Shown here: piece after piece, positions 32,872 to 40,885 of the stretch
Layout: every line of letters starts with the position of its first letter
Position numbering within the stretch: position 1 is the first letter of the stretch
DNA from: DASYXT01 sp035934555
GTDB taxonomy: Bacteria > Verrucomicrobiota > Verrucomicrobiia > Limisphaerales > UBA8199
Reading direction: 5' to 3'
DNA: 64,000 nt
Assembly: GCA_035934555.1 (NCBI GenBank)
Contig: DASYXT010000097.1
Coordinates: forward strand, 35,984-99,983
Notes under the pieces: generated by a model
Told to the model about the DNA's origin: nothing
The model's database searches: none
The model's input: only the letters and a program-made list of their open reading frames with translations
Translations under genes and position numbers: made by a program

Positions 32872-33465
32872 ATGCCATTGACTCACCCGTATTTCGATTT
32901 GCTGGTATTGCCGCTGTTGATTTTTTGTCTGCGCATCTGCGATATGACGCTGGACACGCTGCGCATTATCTTCATGACCAAGGGGCTCAAGCGCCTGGCG
33001 CCCATCATTGGATTCTTTGAAATCCTGATCTGGATTTTCGCCATCACCCGCATCATGCAACACCTCAATAGCTGGGTGTGCTATGTGGCATACGCCGGCG
33101 GGTTCGCGACGGGAAATTATGTCGGCATGCTGGTGGATGAAAAGCTGGCGATCGGCCATGAATCCATCCGGGTAATCACCCGGATCGATGCAACAGATTT
33201 GACCAGCGCTTTAAGAGATGACGGCTATGGCGTGACCACCGTTAAAGCCAGCGGCATGCAAGGCGACGTGGGCATTCTTTACATCGTCGTCAACCGGAAG
33301 AATCAGAAGCGCGCGATTCAGATCATCCGGCAATATAATCCTAACGCCTTCATCACGATTCAAAACATTCAGTATGTCAACCGGCCTGACGACAGCGGTG
33401 TCCTTGAGGAGTCAACCGGTTCGAGGTTGCTCGATTCCGAGCGCGAATCTGTTCACAAAGATTAG
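32872..33465 (+). CDS. UPF0316/DUF2179 membrane protein
   Basis: This 197-residue protein has three N-terminal membrane helices (DLLVLPLLIFCLRICDMTLDTL, RLAPIIGFFEILIWIFAITRI, VCYVAYAGGFATGNYVGML) and a cytoplasmic C-terminal DUF2179 domain of about 80 residues (VRVITR-like, DDGYGVTTVKASGMQGDVGILYIVVNRK). This is the UPF0316 architecture. DUF2179 domains resemble small-ligand-binding modules and occur in YitT-type membrane proteins, but the function is not known. It is monocistronic and converges with polX. Confidence 0.88.
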   Translation: MPLTHPYFDLLVLPLLIFCLRICDMTLDTLRIIFMTKGLKRLAPIIGFFEILIWIFAITRIMQHLNSWVCYVAYAGGFATGNYVGMLVDEKLAIGHESIRVITRIDATDLTSALRDDGYGVTTVKASGMQGDVGILYIVVNRKNQKRAIQIIRQYNPNAFITIQNIQYVNRPDDSGVLEESTGSRLLDSERESVHKD

Positions 33466-33508
33466 GCCCCCGTGAACGCTCGCCGCGCATGCGCTTAAAT
33501 CCGGCGGC

Positions 33509-35305
33509 TCATTTCTGCTGAAGCCGGCGGCTTTCGGGAGCAGGATTAGCGTGGCGCGCGCGTTTTGCGGCCAAGGCGTTCTTGAGTTTGTTTAGCGGCA
33601 GGGTATTGACGACGTCTTCCCTGGTCAGCCCGGCTTTGCGCGCGATACCGGCGCCCAGGCGAAGGAATGCCGCGTGTTCCAGCCTGTGGGCATCGCAATT
33701 GATGACGCACTTGACCCCTTTGGATTTGGCGTAGGGCCAAAGCCGCCAGTCCATCTCGAGCCGGTTGGGGCTGGCGTTGAGTTCGATCCAGGTGCTAGAC
33801 GCCGCGCAGGCCTCAATGACGGCGCGCTGGTCCACCTTGTAGGGTTCCCGCTCCAACAGCAGCCGGCCGGTCAGATGCCCCAGGATGTGCACGCAAGGAT
33901 GCTGCGCGGCGCGGATGAAGCGCTGCGTCGTTTCAGCCTCGGTTTGACTGAAGCTCTGATGAATGCTGGCGATAACCACATCGAGTTCCGCCAATAGCTC
34001 ATCGGGAAAATCCAGTGTACCGTCTCGCAAAATGTCCACTTCGCTCCCGGCGAGCAGCCGGAAGTCGCTCCCCTCGGCGGCCAGCGCGTCGTTAATCTGG
34101 CGGATTTCCTTGAGCTGCCGGCGCACGCGCGCCGCATCCAGCCCGTTGGCTTGCACAGAGGACTTTGAGTGGTCGGTGACACCCCAGTAGGCCAATCCTG
34201 ATTCGCGTATGTCGCGCGCGATCTGCTCCGGCCGTTGGTGGCCGTCGCTCCACGTTGAATGGTTGTGCAGCGAGCCTTTCAGATCCGTCCACTCGATCAG
34301 CCGCGGGATGAGACCATGTTCTGCCTGCGCGAACTCGCCCATATCCTCCCGCATTTCCGGTGGAATGCCTCGCAACCCGACCGCTTCGAAGATTTCCTCT
34401 TCGGTCTGGCAGCGCAGCAGCAGTTTGGGATCGCGCGTCTCCACTTTCGACCGGAACAAGCCGTATTCATTCAGACGCAGGCCGCGTTCAATCGCGCGGT
34501 GGCGCATGACGATGTTGTGCTCTTTGCTGCCGGTGAAATACATCAAGGCAAATGGATACTCGGCGTCGCTGACGACCCGCAGGTCGGCCTGCAAGCCGCC
34601 GCCGAGCAGCACGCTGGCCTTGGTTTCGCCTTTGGCCATGACCTGAACCACCTCGGGTTGGCCGGCGAAAAAATCCAGAACTTCGCCGGGCCGCTTCGAG
34701 GATGCCAGCAGGTCGATGTCGCCAATCACCTCGCGGTGCCGGCGCAGGCTGCCGGCGGCGCTGCAGCGGATGACGTGCGGATGCGCGCGCAAAGCCTCCA
34801 GAAGCGATTCGGCCACCGGGAGCGCTTCGCTAATCAGGTGGCGCGAGGCATACGCACGGCGCCGAGTGATCCCCTCGCAGATATTCGTTGCGGTCTTTTC
34901 GCCGAAGCCCCTCAAGCCGGCCACCCGTCCATCCCGGCAAGCGGCTTCGAGTTGCTCGATGGTTTTAATCCCCAACTCTTCGTGCAAGGCTTTGATCTTC
35001 TTCGGACCCAATCCGGGTATATCCAACATTGCGACCAGGCCCGGCGGGGTAGCAGCCTTCAGCTCTTCGTAGTAAGCCAGTTTGCCGGTGTCGAGCAGCT
35101 CCCGAATTTTCTTTTGAATGGATTCACCGATGCCTTTGATCTCGGCCACGCGCTGTTGGCCCACCAACTCTTCGAGCGGCTCCGCTAACCCCTCCAGCGC
35201 GCGCGCGGCGTTCTGGTAGGCGCGGGATTTGAATGGGTTCTCCCCCTTCAGGTCCAGCAACACCGCGATTTTGCCGAAAATATCCGCGATTTGCTCTTTA
35301 TCCAT
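33509..35305 (-). CDS. polX: DNA polymerase/3'-5' exonuclease PolX
   Basis: This 598-residue protein is a complete bacterial PolX. Residues 1-150 hold helix-hairpin-helix repeats (LLDLKGENPFKSRAYQNAARAL, IPGLGPKKIKALHEELGI, LRGFGEKTATNI). The Pol beta palm follows with the metal motif GDIDLLASS near residue 195 and a second Asp in LQADLRVV. The C-terminal PHP phosphoesterase domain begins near residue 345 with LKGSLHNHSTWSDGHQ and ends NCDAHRLEHAAFLRLG. PolX fills short gaps in base excision repair and its PHP domain has 3'-5' exonuclease activity. It lies upstream of a VapBC module on the same strand, reading away from it. Confidence 0.95.
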   Translation of the reverse strand: MDKEQIADIFGKIAVLLDLKGENPFKSRAYQNAARALEGLAEPLEELVGQQRVAEIKGIGESIQKKIRELLDTGKLAYYEELKAATPPGLVAMLDIPGLGPKKIKALHEELGIKTIEQLEAACRDGRVAGLRGFGEKTATNICEGITRRRAYASRHLISEALPVAESLLEALRAHPHVIRCSAAGSLRRHREVIGDIDLLASSKRPGEVLDFFAGQPEVVQVMAKGETKASVLLGGGLQADLRVVSDAEYPFALMYFTGSKEHNIVMRHRAIERGLRLNEYGLFRSKVETRDPKLLLRCQTEEEIFEAVGLRGIPPEMREDMGEFAQAEHGLIPRLIEWTDLKGSLHNHSTWSDGHQRPEQIARDIRESGLAYWGVTDHSKSSVQANGLDAARVRRQLKEIRQINDALAAEGSDFRLLAGSEVDILRDGTLDFPDELLAELDVVIASIHQSFSQTEAETTQRFIRAAQHPCVHILGHLTGRLLLEREPYKVDQRAVIEACAASSTWIELNASPNRLEMDWRLWPYAKSKGVKCVINCDAHRLEHAAFLRLGAGIARKAGLTREDVVNTLPLNKLKNALAAKRARHANPAPESRRLQQK

Positions 35306-35343
35306 GTTGCATCAGTGACTTGCCCAGGAATGTAAAAACTCCC

Positions 35344-35784
35344 TTACTCCACAATTTCCAACACCGCGCCGTGCGCCGATTTGGGTTCCGTGAGCGCGCC
35401 GATCCGCGAGTCGAGCGTCGCCAGCCTGCCGCCGGAGCGGATGGCCAGCCCGAGCAGGTAGGCATCAGTGACTTGTTGATGGCCCAGCAAACGCACGCCG
35501 GCAAACACCACCGCTTCCGCCACCGGCAATTCGTCCGGCCAGAACTGGTGCTCTTTGGACGTAGTGTTGGCGCGTAGCAGCTCAAGGGCTTCGCGAGGCC
35601 GGACGGCGTCGCGCGAAAAAGCGGGATTGGAAACAATGCGAACAAAGCCCGCTTCCGTCAGCGGGCAGGTGGCCCAGCCTTTGCCCCGATGACGGGTGAA
35701 CCATTTCACCGCCAGGTGATGATGTTCGTGGGCCGGCCACAGCAGCGCGATCAGCAGGTTGGTGTCCAGGAGATAGCCTTTCAT
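35344..35784 (-). CDS. vapC: PIN-domain toxin, VapC family
   Basis: This 146-residue PIN-domain ribonuclease is the probable toxin of a type II toxin-antitoxin pair. The acidic catalytic residues are in place: Asp7 (YLLDTNLLIALL), Glu44 (PLTEAGFVRI), Asp107 (QVTDAYLLGLA) and Asp125 (LATLDSRIG). VapC enzymes cut tRNA or rRNA; the target here is unknown. Its ATG overlaps the antitoxin stop by ATGA, the usual arrangement with antitoxin first. Confidence 0.92.
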   Translation of the reverse strand: MKGYLLDTNLLIALLWPAHEHHHLAVKWFTRHRGKGWATCPLTEAGFVRIVSNPAFSRDAVRPREALELLRANTTSKEHQFWPDELPVAEAVVFAGVRLLGHQQVTDAYLLGLAIRSGGRLATLDSRIGALTEPKSAHGAVLEIVE

Positions 35785-36008
35785 GCGCCTTCGGTTTCCA
35801 ACCGTCGCACTTCCTTGGTGGTCACAGGTGGCGAATCGTCCGGCAGCTTGAAGACCACCAGGCCGCTCCGCTCCTGCGACAGCGTCGGGGCGTTGAGGCC
35901 GCGGCGCGCCAAATCGGAAATCGCCTTGCCTAGCGACATGCCCCGGGCCTTGGCCTGGCGGGCGGCGAGTTCCAGCACGTCATCATCCAGCGTCAGCGTG
36001 GTTCTCAT
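35781..36008 (-). CDS. vapB: Ribbon-helix-helix antitoxin, VapB-like
   Basis: This 75-residue protein starts with a ribbon-helix-helix DNA-binding fold (MRTTLTLDDDVLELAARQAKARGMSLGKAISDLARRGL) and has a C-terminal tail (VVFKLPDDSPPVTTKEVRRLETEGA) that would wrap the VapC toxin. It should repress its own operon. The upstream region has a TTGACA box and two palindromes suited to such repression. The predicted transcription start almost coincides with the ATG, so the mRNA may be leaderless. Confidence 0.88.
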   Translation of the reverse strand: MRTTLTLDDDVLELAARQAKARGMSLGKAISDLARRGLNAPTLSQERSGLVVFKLPDDSPPVTTKEVRRLETEGA

Positions 36009-36011
36009 GAA

Positions 36012-36079
36012 GGCATGATGCCACTTTTACGAAACGATGTCAATGGCGACCCTCGCGCATCAAATGTCGCATTTGATGC
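36012..36079 (-). promoter_or_regulatory. vapBC promoter and candidate operators
   Basis: On the minus strand TTGACA (plus 36038-36043) is followed after 17 bases by CATCAT (36015-36020), only seven bases from the vapB ATG. A palindrome GGCATGATGCC (36012-36022) covers the -10 box. A perfect 10-bp inverted repeat GCATCAAATG/CATTTGATGC (36057-36079, 3-base spacer) lies just upstream of the -35. Both share the GCAT core and are good candidates for VapB binding. Confidence 0.55.
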
Positions 36080-36140
36080 ATCTTCAGAGGAATAACAGGA
36101 ACACTGACAACTTGGCATCCGCAGCTTATATTCCTGGGCC

Positions 36141-36935
36141 GTGCCTCGATTCAAACAAATTCCCTGTGCCCTGACTATTGCCGGGTCGGACAGCGGCGGC
36201 GGCGCAGGTATTCAGGCTGACTTGATGAGCTTCAGTGCCCTGGGCGTGCACGGTGCCACCGCCATCACCTGTCTCACGGCTCAGAATCCCGCTCGGGTCC
36301 TCGGAGTTGAACCAGTCAGTCCGCAAATGGTTTGCCGCCAGCTCGACGCAGTGTTTTCCGAGCTTAACCCCAGAGCGGCCAAGACAGGGATGCTTTTTTC
36401 GGCTGCCTGCATCCGGGCAGTAGCGCGGTTCCTGCGGCAACACCCGCTCCCCCTGGTCGTGGACCCGGTTATGGTTTCCACCAGCGGTGCGCGGCTGCTC
36501 CAGTCGGACGCATTGCGCGCGCTCGCTGCCGAGTTGCTTCCGCAGGCCACCCTCATCACGCCCAACCTCGCCGAGGCGGAAATGTTAACCGGGGAACGCC
36601 TCGGCTCGCCCGAAGATTTGCGCGACGCGGCGCGCACGTTGCAGCAACGCTTCGGCGCCGCGGCCTTGGTTAAAGGCGGACACTTGCGCGGGTGCAATGA
36701 GGCCCTGGATATTTTCTATGACGGCAACCAGGAACTCTTATTGCGGGCGCCATTTCTTCGAGGAATCCGCAGTCACGGCACCGGTTGCACCTATTCGGCG
36801 GCCATTACGGCGTACCTGGCTAGAGGGTTATCTCTGGCGCAAGCCGTCGTGCGGGCCAAAGAGTTTGTCACCCGCGCCCTGGTTAGCACTCGGAAACTCG
36901 GTCGGCACCAGGTCCTGGGCTGGCGCCCCGCGTAA
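36141..36935 (+). CDS. thiD: Hydroxymethylpyrimidine/phosphomethylpyrimidine kinase
   Basis: ThiD phosphorylates HMP and HMP-P in thiamine synthesis. The 264-residue ribokinase-fold protein has ALTIAGSDSGGGAGIQADL, GVHGATAITCLTAQN, VVDPVMVSTSGARLL, LITPNLAEAEML and the C-terminal anion hole motif RGIRSHGTGCTYSAAI containing the catalytic Cys. The start is GTG (MPRFKQIPCALTIAGSDSGGG). It heads a plus-strand run thiD, aroK, queG, tRNA-Pro, trmB and is divergent from vapBC. No other thiamine genes are in the window. Confidence 0.95.
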   Translation: MPRFKQIPCALTIAGSDSGGGAGIQADLMSFSALGVHGATAITCLTAQNPARVLGVEPVSPQMVCRQLDAVFSELNPRAAKTGMLFSAACIRAVARFLRQHPLPLVVDPVMVSTSGARLLQSDALRALAAELLPQATLITPNLAEAEMLTGERLGSPEDLRDAARTLQQRFGAAALVKGGHLRGCNEALDIFYDGNQELLLRAPFLRGIRSHGTGCTYSAAITAYLARGLSLAQAVVRAKEFVTRALVSTRKLGRHQVLGWRPA

Positions 36936-36993
36936 CCCCATAGGTTTAGGAGAATCTACGTGCCTGTGGCAGGCTTTTTCGCTATTCAGAAGC

Positions 36994-37533
36994 ATGGGCG
37001 AACGGCGTATCCTCCACAACCTCGCGCTCATCGGCTTTATGGGCACCGGTAAGTCCTGTGTCGGCCGGCTCGCTGCCAGTTTGCTCCATTTTGCCTTCCT
37101 GGACACCGATCAGGTCATCGAAGCGCAAGCAGGGAAGTCTATAAGCGAGATTTTTAACCACCAGGGCGAACCGGCCTTTCGCGAATGGGAACGGCGCATC
37201 GTTGAGGAATTGGCAACCTGCAACAAAACCGTGATCTCCACCGGCGGCGGCCTGCCGGCCGCAACGTCCAACCTGGCGTCGCTCAAGACCCATGCGCTGG
37301 TCGTTTGTCTCTGGGCGGGCCCGGAGACCATTTACCAACGCGTGCGCGAGCATACCCATCGGCCGCTGCTGAAGGATGCGGCGCCGTTGGAGAAAATCCG
37401 GCTGCTGCTGGCGGTTCGTGAGCCATATTATCGCCAGGCCGATGTGCTCGTGAATACGGAGAGGCGTTCGGTACGCGAGGTGGCGCTGCAAGTCGTCCAC
37501 CAGTTTCACATGGCGCAAGCGGCGCATGCATGA
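36994..37533 (+). CDS. aroK: Shikimate kinase
   Basis: AroK phosphorylates shikimate in aromatic amino acid synthesis. The 179-residue protein has the P-loop GFMGTGKS at residues 14-21, the substrate-binding LDTDQVIEAQAGKSISEIF, the motif REWERRIVEE, ISTGGGLPA and a lid RTHRPLL-like segment (REHTHRPLLKDA). A longer open frame begins at 36697 but its first 99 codons are an out-of-frame shadow of thiD, so the ATG at 36994 is used. It overlaps the following queG by ATGA. Confidence 0.95.
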   Translation: MGERRILHNLALIGFMGTGKSCVGRLAASLLHFAFLDTDQVIEAQAGKSISEIFNHQGEPAFREWERRIVEELATCNKTVISTGGGLPAATSNLASLKTHALVVCLWAGPETIYQRVREHTHRPLLKDAAPLEKIRLLLAVREPYYRQADVLVNTERRSVREVALQVVHQFHMAQAAHA

Positions 37534-38558
37534 ACGAAACGATTCGGTGCAGGGCACGGGAATTGGGGTTTGACGATTGCCGTATTACCACGGCGGCCGC
37601 GCCGGACTCTGCCCCGCATTTCGAGCGCTGGCTCGACGCGGGCCGGCACGGCGAAATGGGCTACCTGCAGCGGAATGCGTCCAAACGTGTCGCGCCGGAG
37701 CGGGTCTTGCCGGGCGCCCAAAGCATCATCGTACTGGCGATCAATTATGCGCCCGGCGCGGCAACGGAGCCGGGGCCCGCTCAAGGCAAGGGGCTCATCG
37801 CGCGATACGCGCGTTACACCGATTACCATGCTGTGCTTGCCGACAAGCTCAAAACTCTGAGCGCATTTGTCGATCAGCTCGGCAGCACCGGCACCCGCTC
37901 GCTTTGGTATGTCGATACGGGGCCGGTGCTCGAACGCGACCTGGCTCAGCGCGCCGGATTGGGGTTCATCGGCAAACACACCAACCTTATCAGCCGCCGG
38001 CATGGGAACTGGATTTTCCTGTGCGAAATCCTCACCACGTTGCGCTTGCCGCCGGATGCGCCGGAAAAAAACCGGTGCGGCTCCTGCACTCGTTGCCTGA
38101 CGGCTTGTCCCACCGGCGCGATTACCGCCCCGTTCGAATTGGACGCCCGCCGTTGCATTTCTTACCTGACGATCGAGCTCAAAGGCCCAATTCCTGTGGA
38201 ATTGCGGCCGTTGCTGGGCAACCGCATCTACGGCTGTGATGATTGCCTGGCGGTGTGTCCCTGGAACAGATTCGCCCGCGAGAGCAGCCTGATGAAAACA
38301 CAAGCGCGCCCCGACCTGGCTTCGCCCGAGCTGGTCGAACTCCTCGCGCTTGATGATGCCGAATTCCGGCAACGCTTCGCTGGCACGCCGGTTCTGCGGG
38401 CCAAACGGCGTGGGTTGCTGCGCAACGTCTGCGTCGCACTGGGCAATACGGCGGATGCGTCCGCCTTGCCTGCGCTGGAACGCGCCGCGCAGGATCCGGA
38501 GCCTCTGATTGCCGAGCACGCCGCGTGGGCCACTGGGGAGATCGAGCGTAGAGCGTAG
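37530..38558 (+). CDS. queG: Epoxyqueuosine reductase QueG
   Basis: QueG reduces epoxyqueuosine to queuosine in tRNA using cobalamin and iron-sulfur clusters. The 342-residue protein has two [4Fe-4S] binding sets, CGSCTRCLTACPTGAI near residue 183 and CDDCLAVCPWNRFA near residue 236, plus the conserved LIAIVLAINYAPG-like and KGLIARYARYTDYHAVL blocks. A HEAT-like C-terminal part (LRNVCVALGNTADASALPALERAAQDPEPLIAEHAAWA) is present. It ends in a 7-bp tandem repeat that contains its stop codon. A tRNA gene follows 86 bases later. Confidence 0.96.
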   Translation: MNETIRCRARELGFDDCRITTAAAPDSAPHFERWLDAGRHGEMGYLQRNASKRVAPERVLPGAQSIIVLAINYAPGAATEPGPAQGKGLIARYARYTDYHAVLADKLKTLSAFVDQLGSTGTRSLWYVDTGPVLERDLAQRAGLGFIGKHTNLISRRHGNWIFLCEILTTLRLPPDAPEKNRCGSCTRCLTACPTGAITAPFELDARRCISYLTIELKGPIPVELRPLLGNRIYGCDDCLAVCPWNRFARESSLMKTQARPDLASPELVELLALDDAEFRQRFAGTPVLRAKRRGLLRNVCVALGNTADASALPALERAAQDPEPLIAEHAAWATGEIERRA

Positions 38559-38571
38559 AGCGGGGAGCGTG
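38544..38571. repeat. 7-bp tandem repeat tract (GAGCGTA-like)
   Basis: Four tandem heptamers GAGCGTA, GAGCGTA, GAGCGGG, GAGCGTG run across the stop codon of queG, with a looser copy following to 38582. The unit resembles the GCGTGGA tract at 5094-5128 (cyclic permutation GAGCGTG). It supplies the last codons of queG. Confidence 0.75.
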
Positions 38572-38644
38572 TGGGGAGCGTGTATTGATGCGAAAATCCT
38601 GTTGCAATTTGGTCCGGCAAACGGCATTTTCTGCTGCCACAGGT

Positions 38645-38722
38645 CGGGGCGTAGCGTAGCCTGGCTAGCGCGCTTGTTTCGGGTACAAGAGGTCGTGAGT
38701 TCGAATCTCACCGCCCCGACCA
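38645..38722 (+). tRNA. tRNA-Pro (anticodon CGG)
   Basis: The acceptor stem CGGGGCG (38645-38651) pairs with CGCCCCG (38712-38718), followed by discriminator A and an encoded CCA. The anticodon stem CTTGT/ACAAG closes a loop TTCGGGT, giving anticodon CGG for proline codon CCG. The T arm GTGAG-TTCGAAT-CTCAC is perfect. It lies between queG and trmB, nine bases before trmB's ATG-proximal region, so it is probably excised from a longer transcript. Confidence 0.96.
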
Positions 38723-38730
38723 TTCCTTCA

Positions 38731-39366
38731 ATGCTGCCCCAAACAAGTCAACCGAATCGTCCGCCCCGCGAAGCTGCCGCCGCGTCGCTCCTCGTTCGCC
38801 TGGAATCCATCCTTGAACGCCTGAATCTGGCCGCTTGTTTTCCGACCCAGCAGCCACTGGAAATTGAACTGGGCAGCGGCGATGGCTCGTTTCTCATCGA
38901 GTATGCCCGCCGCAATCCCGGCCGCAATTTCATCGGCGTCGAGCGGTTGCTGGGGCGCGTGCGAAAACTGGACCGCAAAGCGCAACGAGCCGGGCTTCGC
39001 AATGTGCGCGCGGTGCGGCTCGAGTCCTCTTATTTCCTCCGGTACCTGCTGCCCGAGCATTCCGCGGCGGCGTTGCACATTTATTTCCCTGATCCGTGGC
39101 CTAAGCGCAAACACCGCCGTCATCGGCTCATCAACGACGCTTTCCCCGGGCTGGCTGTGCAAGCCCTGGCCCCCGGCGGAACGGTTTTCCTGCGGACTGA
39201 TGACACGGATTATTTCGAACAAATGCGCGCTGTGTTTGTGGCCCACTCGGCTTTCGAACCTGTCGTCACGCCGGAAACCTTGGCGGCATTGACGACCGAT
39301 TTCGAACGCGAATTCCAGGCGCGAGGCATCTCAACCATGAGCGCCGCCTATCAGCTAAAGCCGTGA
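38731..39366 (+). CDS. trmB: tRNA (guanine-N7-)-methyltransferase
   Basis: TrmB methylates G46 of tRNA using S-adenosylmethionine. The 211-residue protein has the SAM-binding motif LEIELGSGDGSFL near residue 46, the family block NFIGVERLLGRVRKL, and the diagnostic ALHIYFPDPWPKRKHRRHRL followed by TDDTDYFEQM. An open frame starts at 38509 but it reads through the tRNA gene, so the ATG at 38731, eight bases after the tRNA CCA end, is the real start. The gene next to queG and a tRNA makes a small tRNA-modification cluster. Confidence 0.95.
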   Translation: MLPQTSQPNRPPREAAAASLLVRLESILERLNLAACFPTQQPLEIELGSGDGSFLIEYARRNPGRNFIGVERLLGRVRKLDRKAQRAGLRNVRAVRLESSYFLRYLLPEHSAAALHIYFPDPWPKRKHRRHRLINDAFPGLAVQALAPGGTVFLRTDDTDYFEQMRAVFVAHSAFEPVVTPETLAALTTDFEREFQARGISTMSAAYQLKP

Positions 39367-39373
39367 ACCGTAC

Positions 39374-39808
39374 TTAAATATCAATCACCGGCCCATCGTC
39401 GCGGTCTGAACCGCGGGGGCCTCGGGGCGGGGGTGGTCCCCGTCGAATGCGGAACCGGGCTTGGCCCGCGCCGGTCAGAATATTGAGCACCAGGGAAACG
39501 AAACTGATAACCAGCGCGCCCCAGAACGCATGCCAGAAACTGTCCACTGCGAAATGGGGTTGCAGGAGGTTGCCGACGAAATAAAGCAGCAGCGCGTTGA
39601 TGAAGAGCAGGAACAAACCCAGGCTGAAGACCAACAACGGCAGCGCCAGCACGATCAACACGGGCCGCAGCACGGCGTTCAGGATGCCCAGCACCAGCGA
39701 GGCAGCCACCAGGTCCAGCGGCTTTTGATAATGAATCCCCGGCACGATATAAACTGCCACCAGCACGGCCAGCGTGTTGACTAACCAGCTTTGGATAAAC
39801 TTTCTCAT
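39374..39808 (-). CDS. YvlD-like small membrane protein (phage holin family 4)
   Basis: This 144-residue protein has four membrane helices (WLVNTLAVLVAVYIVPGIHY, LVAASLVLGILNAVLRPVLIVLALPLLVFSLGLFLLFINALLLYFVGNLL, FWHAFWGALVISFVSLVLNIL) and the family core LGILNAVLRPVL. Despite the database name holin, members are chromosomal proteins of unknown envelope function. The C-terminus is a Pro/Arg/Asp-rich cytoplasmic tail. The start at 39808 overlaps the manA stop (ATGA). An in-frame upstream ATG at 39865 would extend into manA and is rejected. Confidence 0.88.
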   Translation of the reverse strand: MRKFIQSWLVNTLAVLVAVYIVPGIHYQKPLDLVAASLVLGILNAVLRPVLIVLALPLLVFSLGLFLLFINALLLYFVGNLLQPHFAVDSFWHAFWGALVISFVSLVLNILTGAGQARFRIRRGPPPPRGPRGSDRDDGPVIDI

Positions 39809-40770
39809 GCCGTGGCGCGCAAAACCGTCGCCTGTCCGATGGGAGACAGCGCAACCGGCTCGCACACTGCGGGTACCAGGCAGAATCGACCCGCTGCCAG
39901 GACCACGCTCTGGCTGCCCCAGCGCACTTTCACCTCGCCTTCCACCACGCCCAGAATCTGCATGGTATGGGCAGGCAACGGCACCGCCTTACCGGCGCTT
40001 AATTCCATCTGCTCGACGTTGAATAAGGCGTGCTGGACAAGTCGGCGAACGCGGCCCCATTCGGCTTCGGCAAAACCACCGGGCTCCAATCTCGGCTCGA
40101 AATCGTTAAAAGCAATGCTGGCGAGGGACTCCGCAATGTGTAGCGGACGCGGTTTGCCGTCCAGCCCCGACCGATTCCAGTCGAAGACGCGATAGGTCGT
40201 ATCCGAGTTTTGCTGGATTTCGAAAATGACCAGTCCCGCGCCAACCGCATGCACTCGCCCGCTGGGCAGAAACATCGCGTCCCCGGGGCGCACTGGCACG
40301 CGGTGAAAGCATTCGGCCACCCTGCCGGCCCGGATTTTTTCCTCGAATTCGGCGCGACTGACACCGTGGCGCAGGCCGACGAAGAGCTCCGCGCCGGGGG
40401 CGGCATCAGCGATGAACCACATCTCGGACTTCGGCTCGCCTCGCAGCTCGGCCGCGCGTTCCGGGGGCGGGTGCACCTGCAACGAGAGTTTCTCGCGCGC
40501 ATCGAGGATTTTCACCAGCAAAGGAAAACGGCCATGGGCGGCGTTGTTGCCGAGCAGTTCCGCCTGATGGTGCTCCATCAACCCGCGGAGGTCCTTCCCG
40601 GCCAGTGGCCCGTTGGTAATCACGCTGGCATCGCCGGGGCGATCGCTGATCTCCCACGATTCACCAATCGGCACACCGGCGGGGAGTGCCTTGTGATAAA
40701 GCCGCTCCAGTTCGCGCCCGCCCCAAACCCGCTCCTTGAATCGCGGCTCAAATGTGAGTGGATAAAGCAT
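39805..40770 (-). CDS. manA: Mannose-6-phosphate isomerase, class I (cupin)
   Basis: ManA interconverts mannose-6-phosphate and fructose-6-phosphate. The 321-residue protein is the short form common outside enterobacteria. It starts MLYPLTFEPRFKERVWGG, has the metal-binding LSLQVHPPPE and KSEMWFIAD blocks, FHRVPVRPGDAMFLPSGRVHAVGAGLVIFEIQQNSDTTYRVFDWNR with the second histidine set, and a C-terminal cupin half. It overlaps the YvlD-like gene and follows accA on the same strand by 115 bases. Confidence 0.95.
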   Translation of the reverse strand: MLYPLTFEPRFKERVWGGRELERLYHKALPAGVPIGESWEISDRPGDASVITNGPLAGKDLRGLMEHHQAELLGNNAAHGRFPLLVKILDAREKLSLQVHPPPERAAELRGEPKSEMWFIADAAPGAELFVGLRHGVSRAEFEEKIRAGRVAECFHRVPVRPGDAMFLPSGRVHAVGAGLVIFEIQQNSDTTYRVFDWNRSGLDGKPRPLHIAESLASIAFNDFEPRLEPGGFAEAEWGRVRRLVQHALFNVEQMELSAGKAVPLPAHTMQILGVVEGEVKVRWGSQSVVLAAGRFCLVPAVCEPVALSPIGQATVLRATA

Positions 40771-40885
40771 GGCTCGGAAATTTTAACTTTTGCTGTTCGA
40801 TGCTCGATTGCCTGGCGCGGAGGTGATTGACAATCGACAATTCGTTGGAGCGACAGAGAAGCTCCTCGCTTGCTTTCGGCGCGGT

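Noticed and set aside
36697..36993. N-terminal extension of aroK overlapping thiD
   Set aside because: The 99 extra codons are an out-of-frame reading of thiD. The kinase family start is at 36994.
38509..38730. N-terminal extension of trmB
   Set aside because: This part of the frame is the queG end, a repeat and a tRNA gene, so it cannot be native protein.
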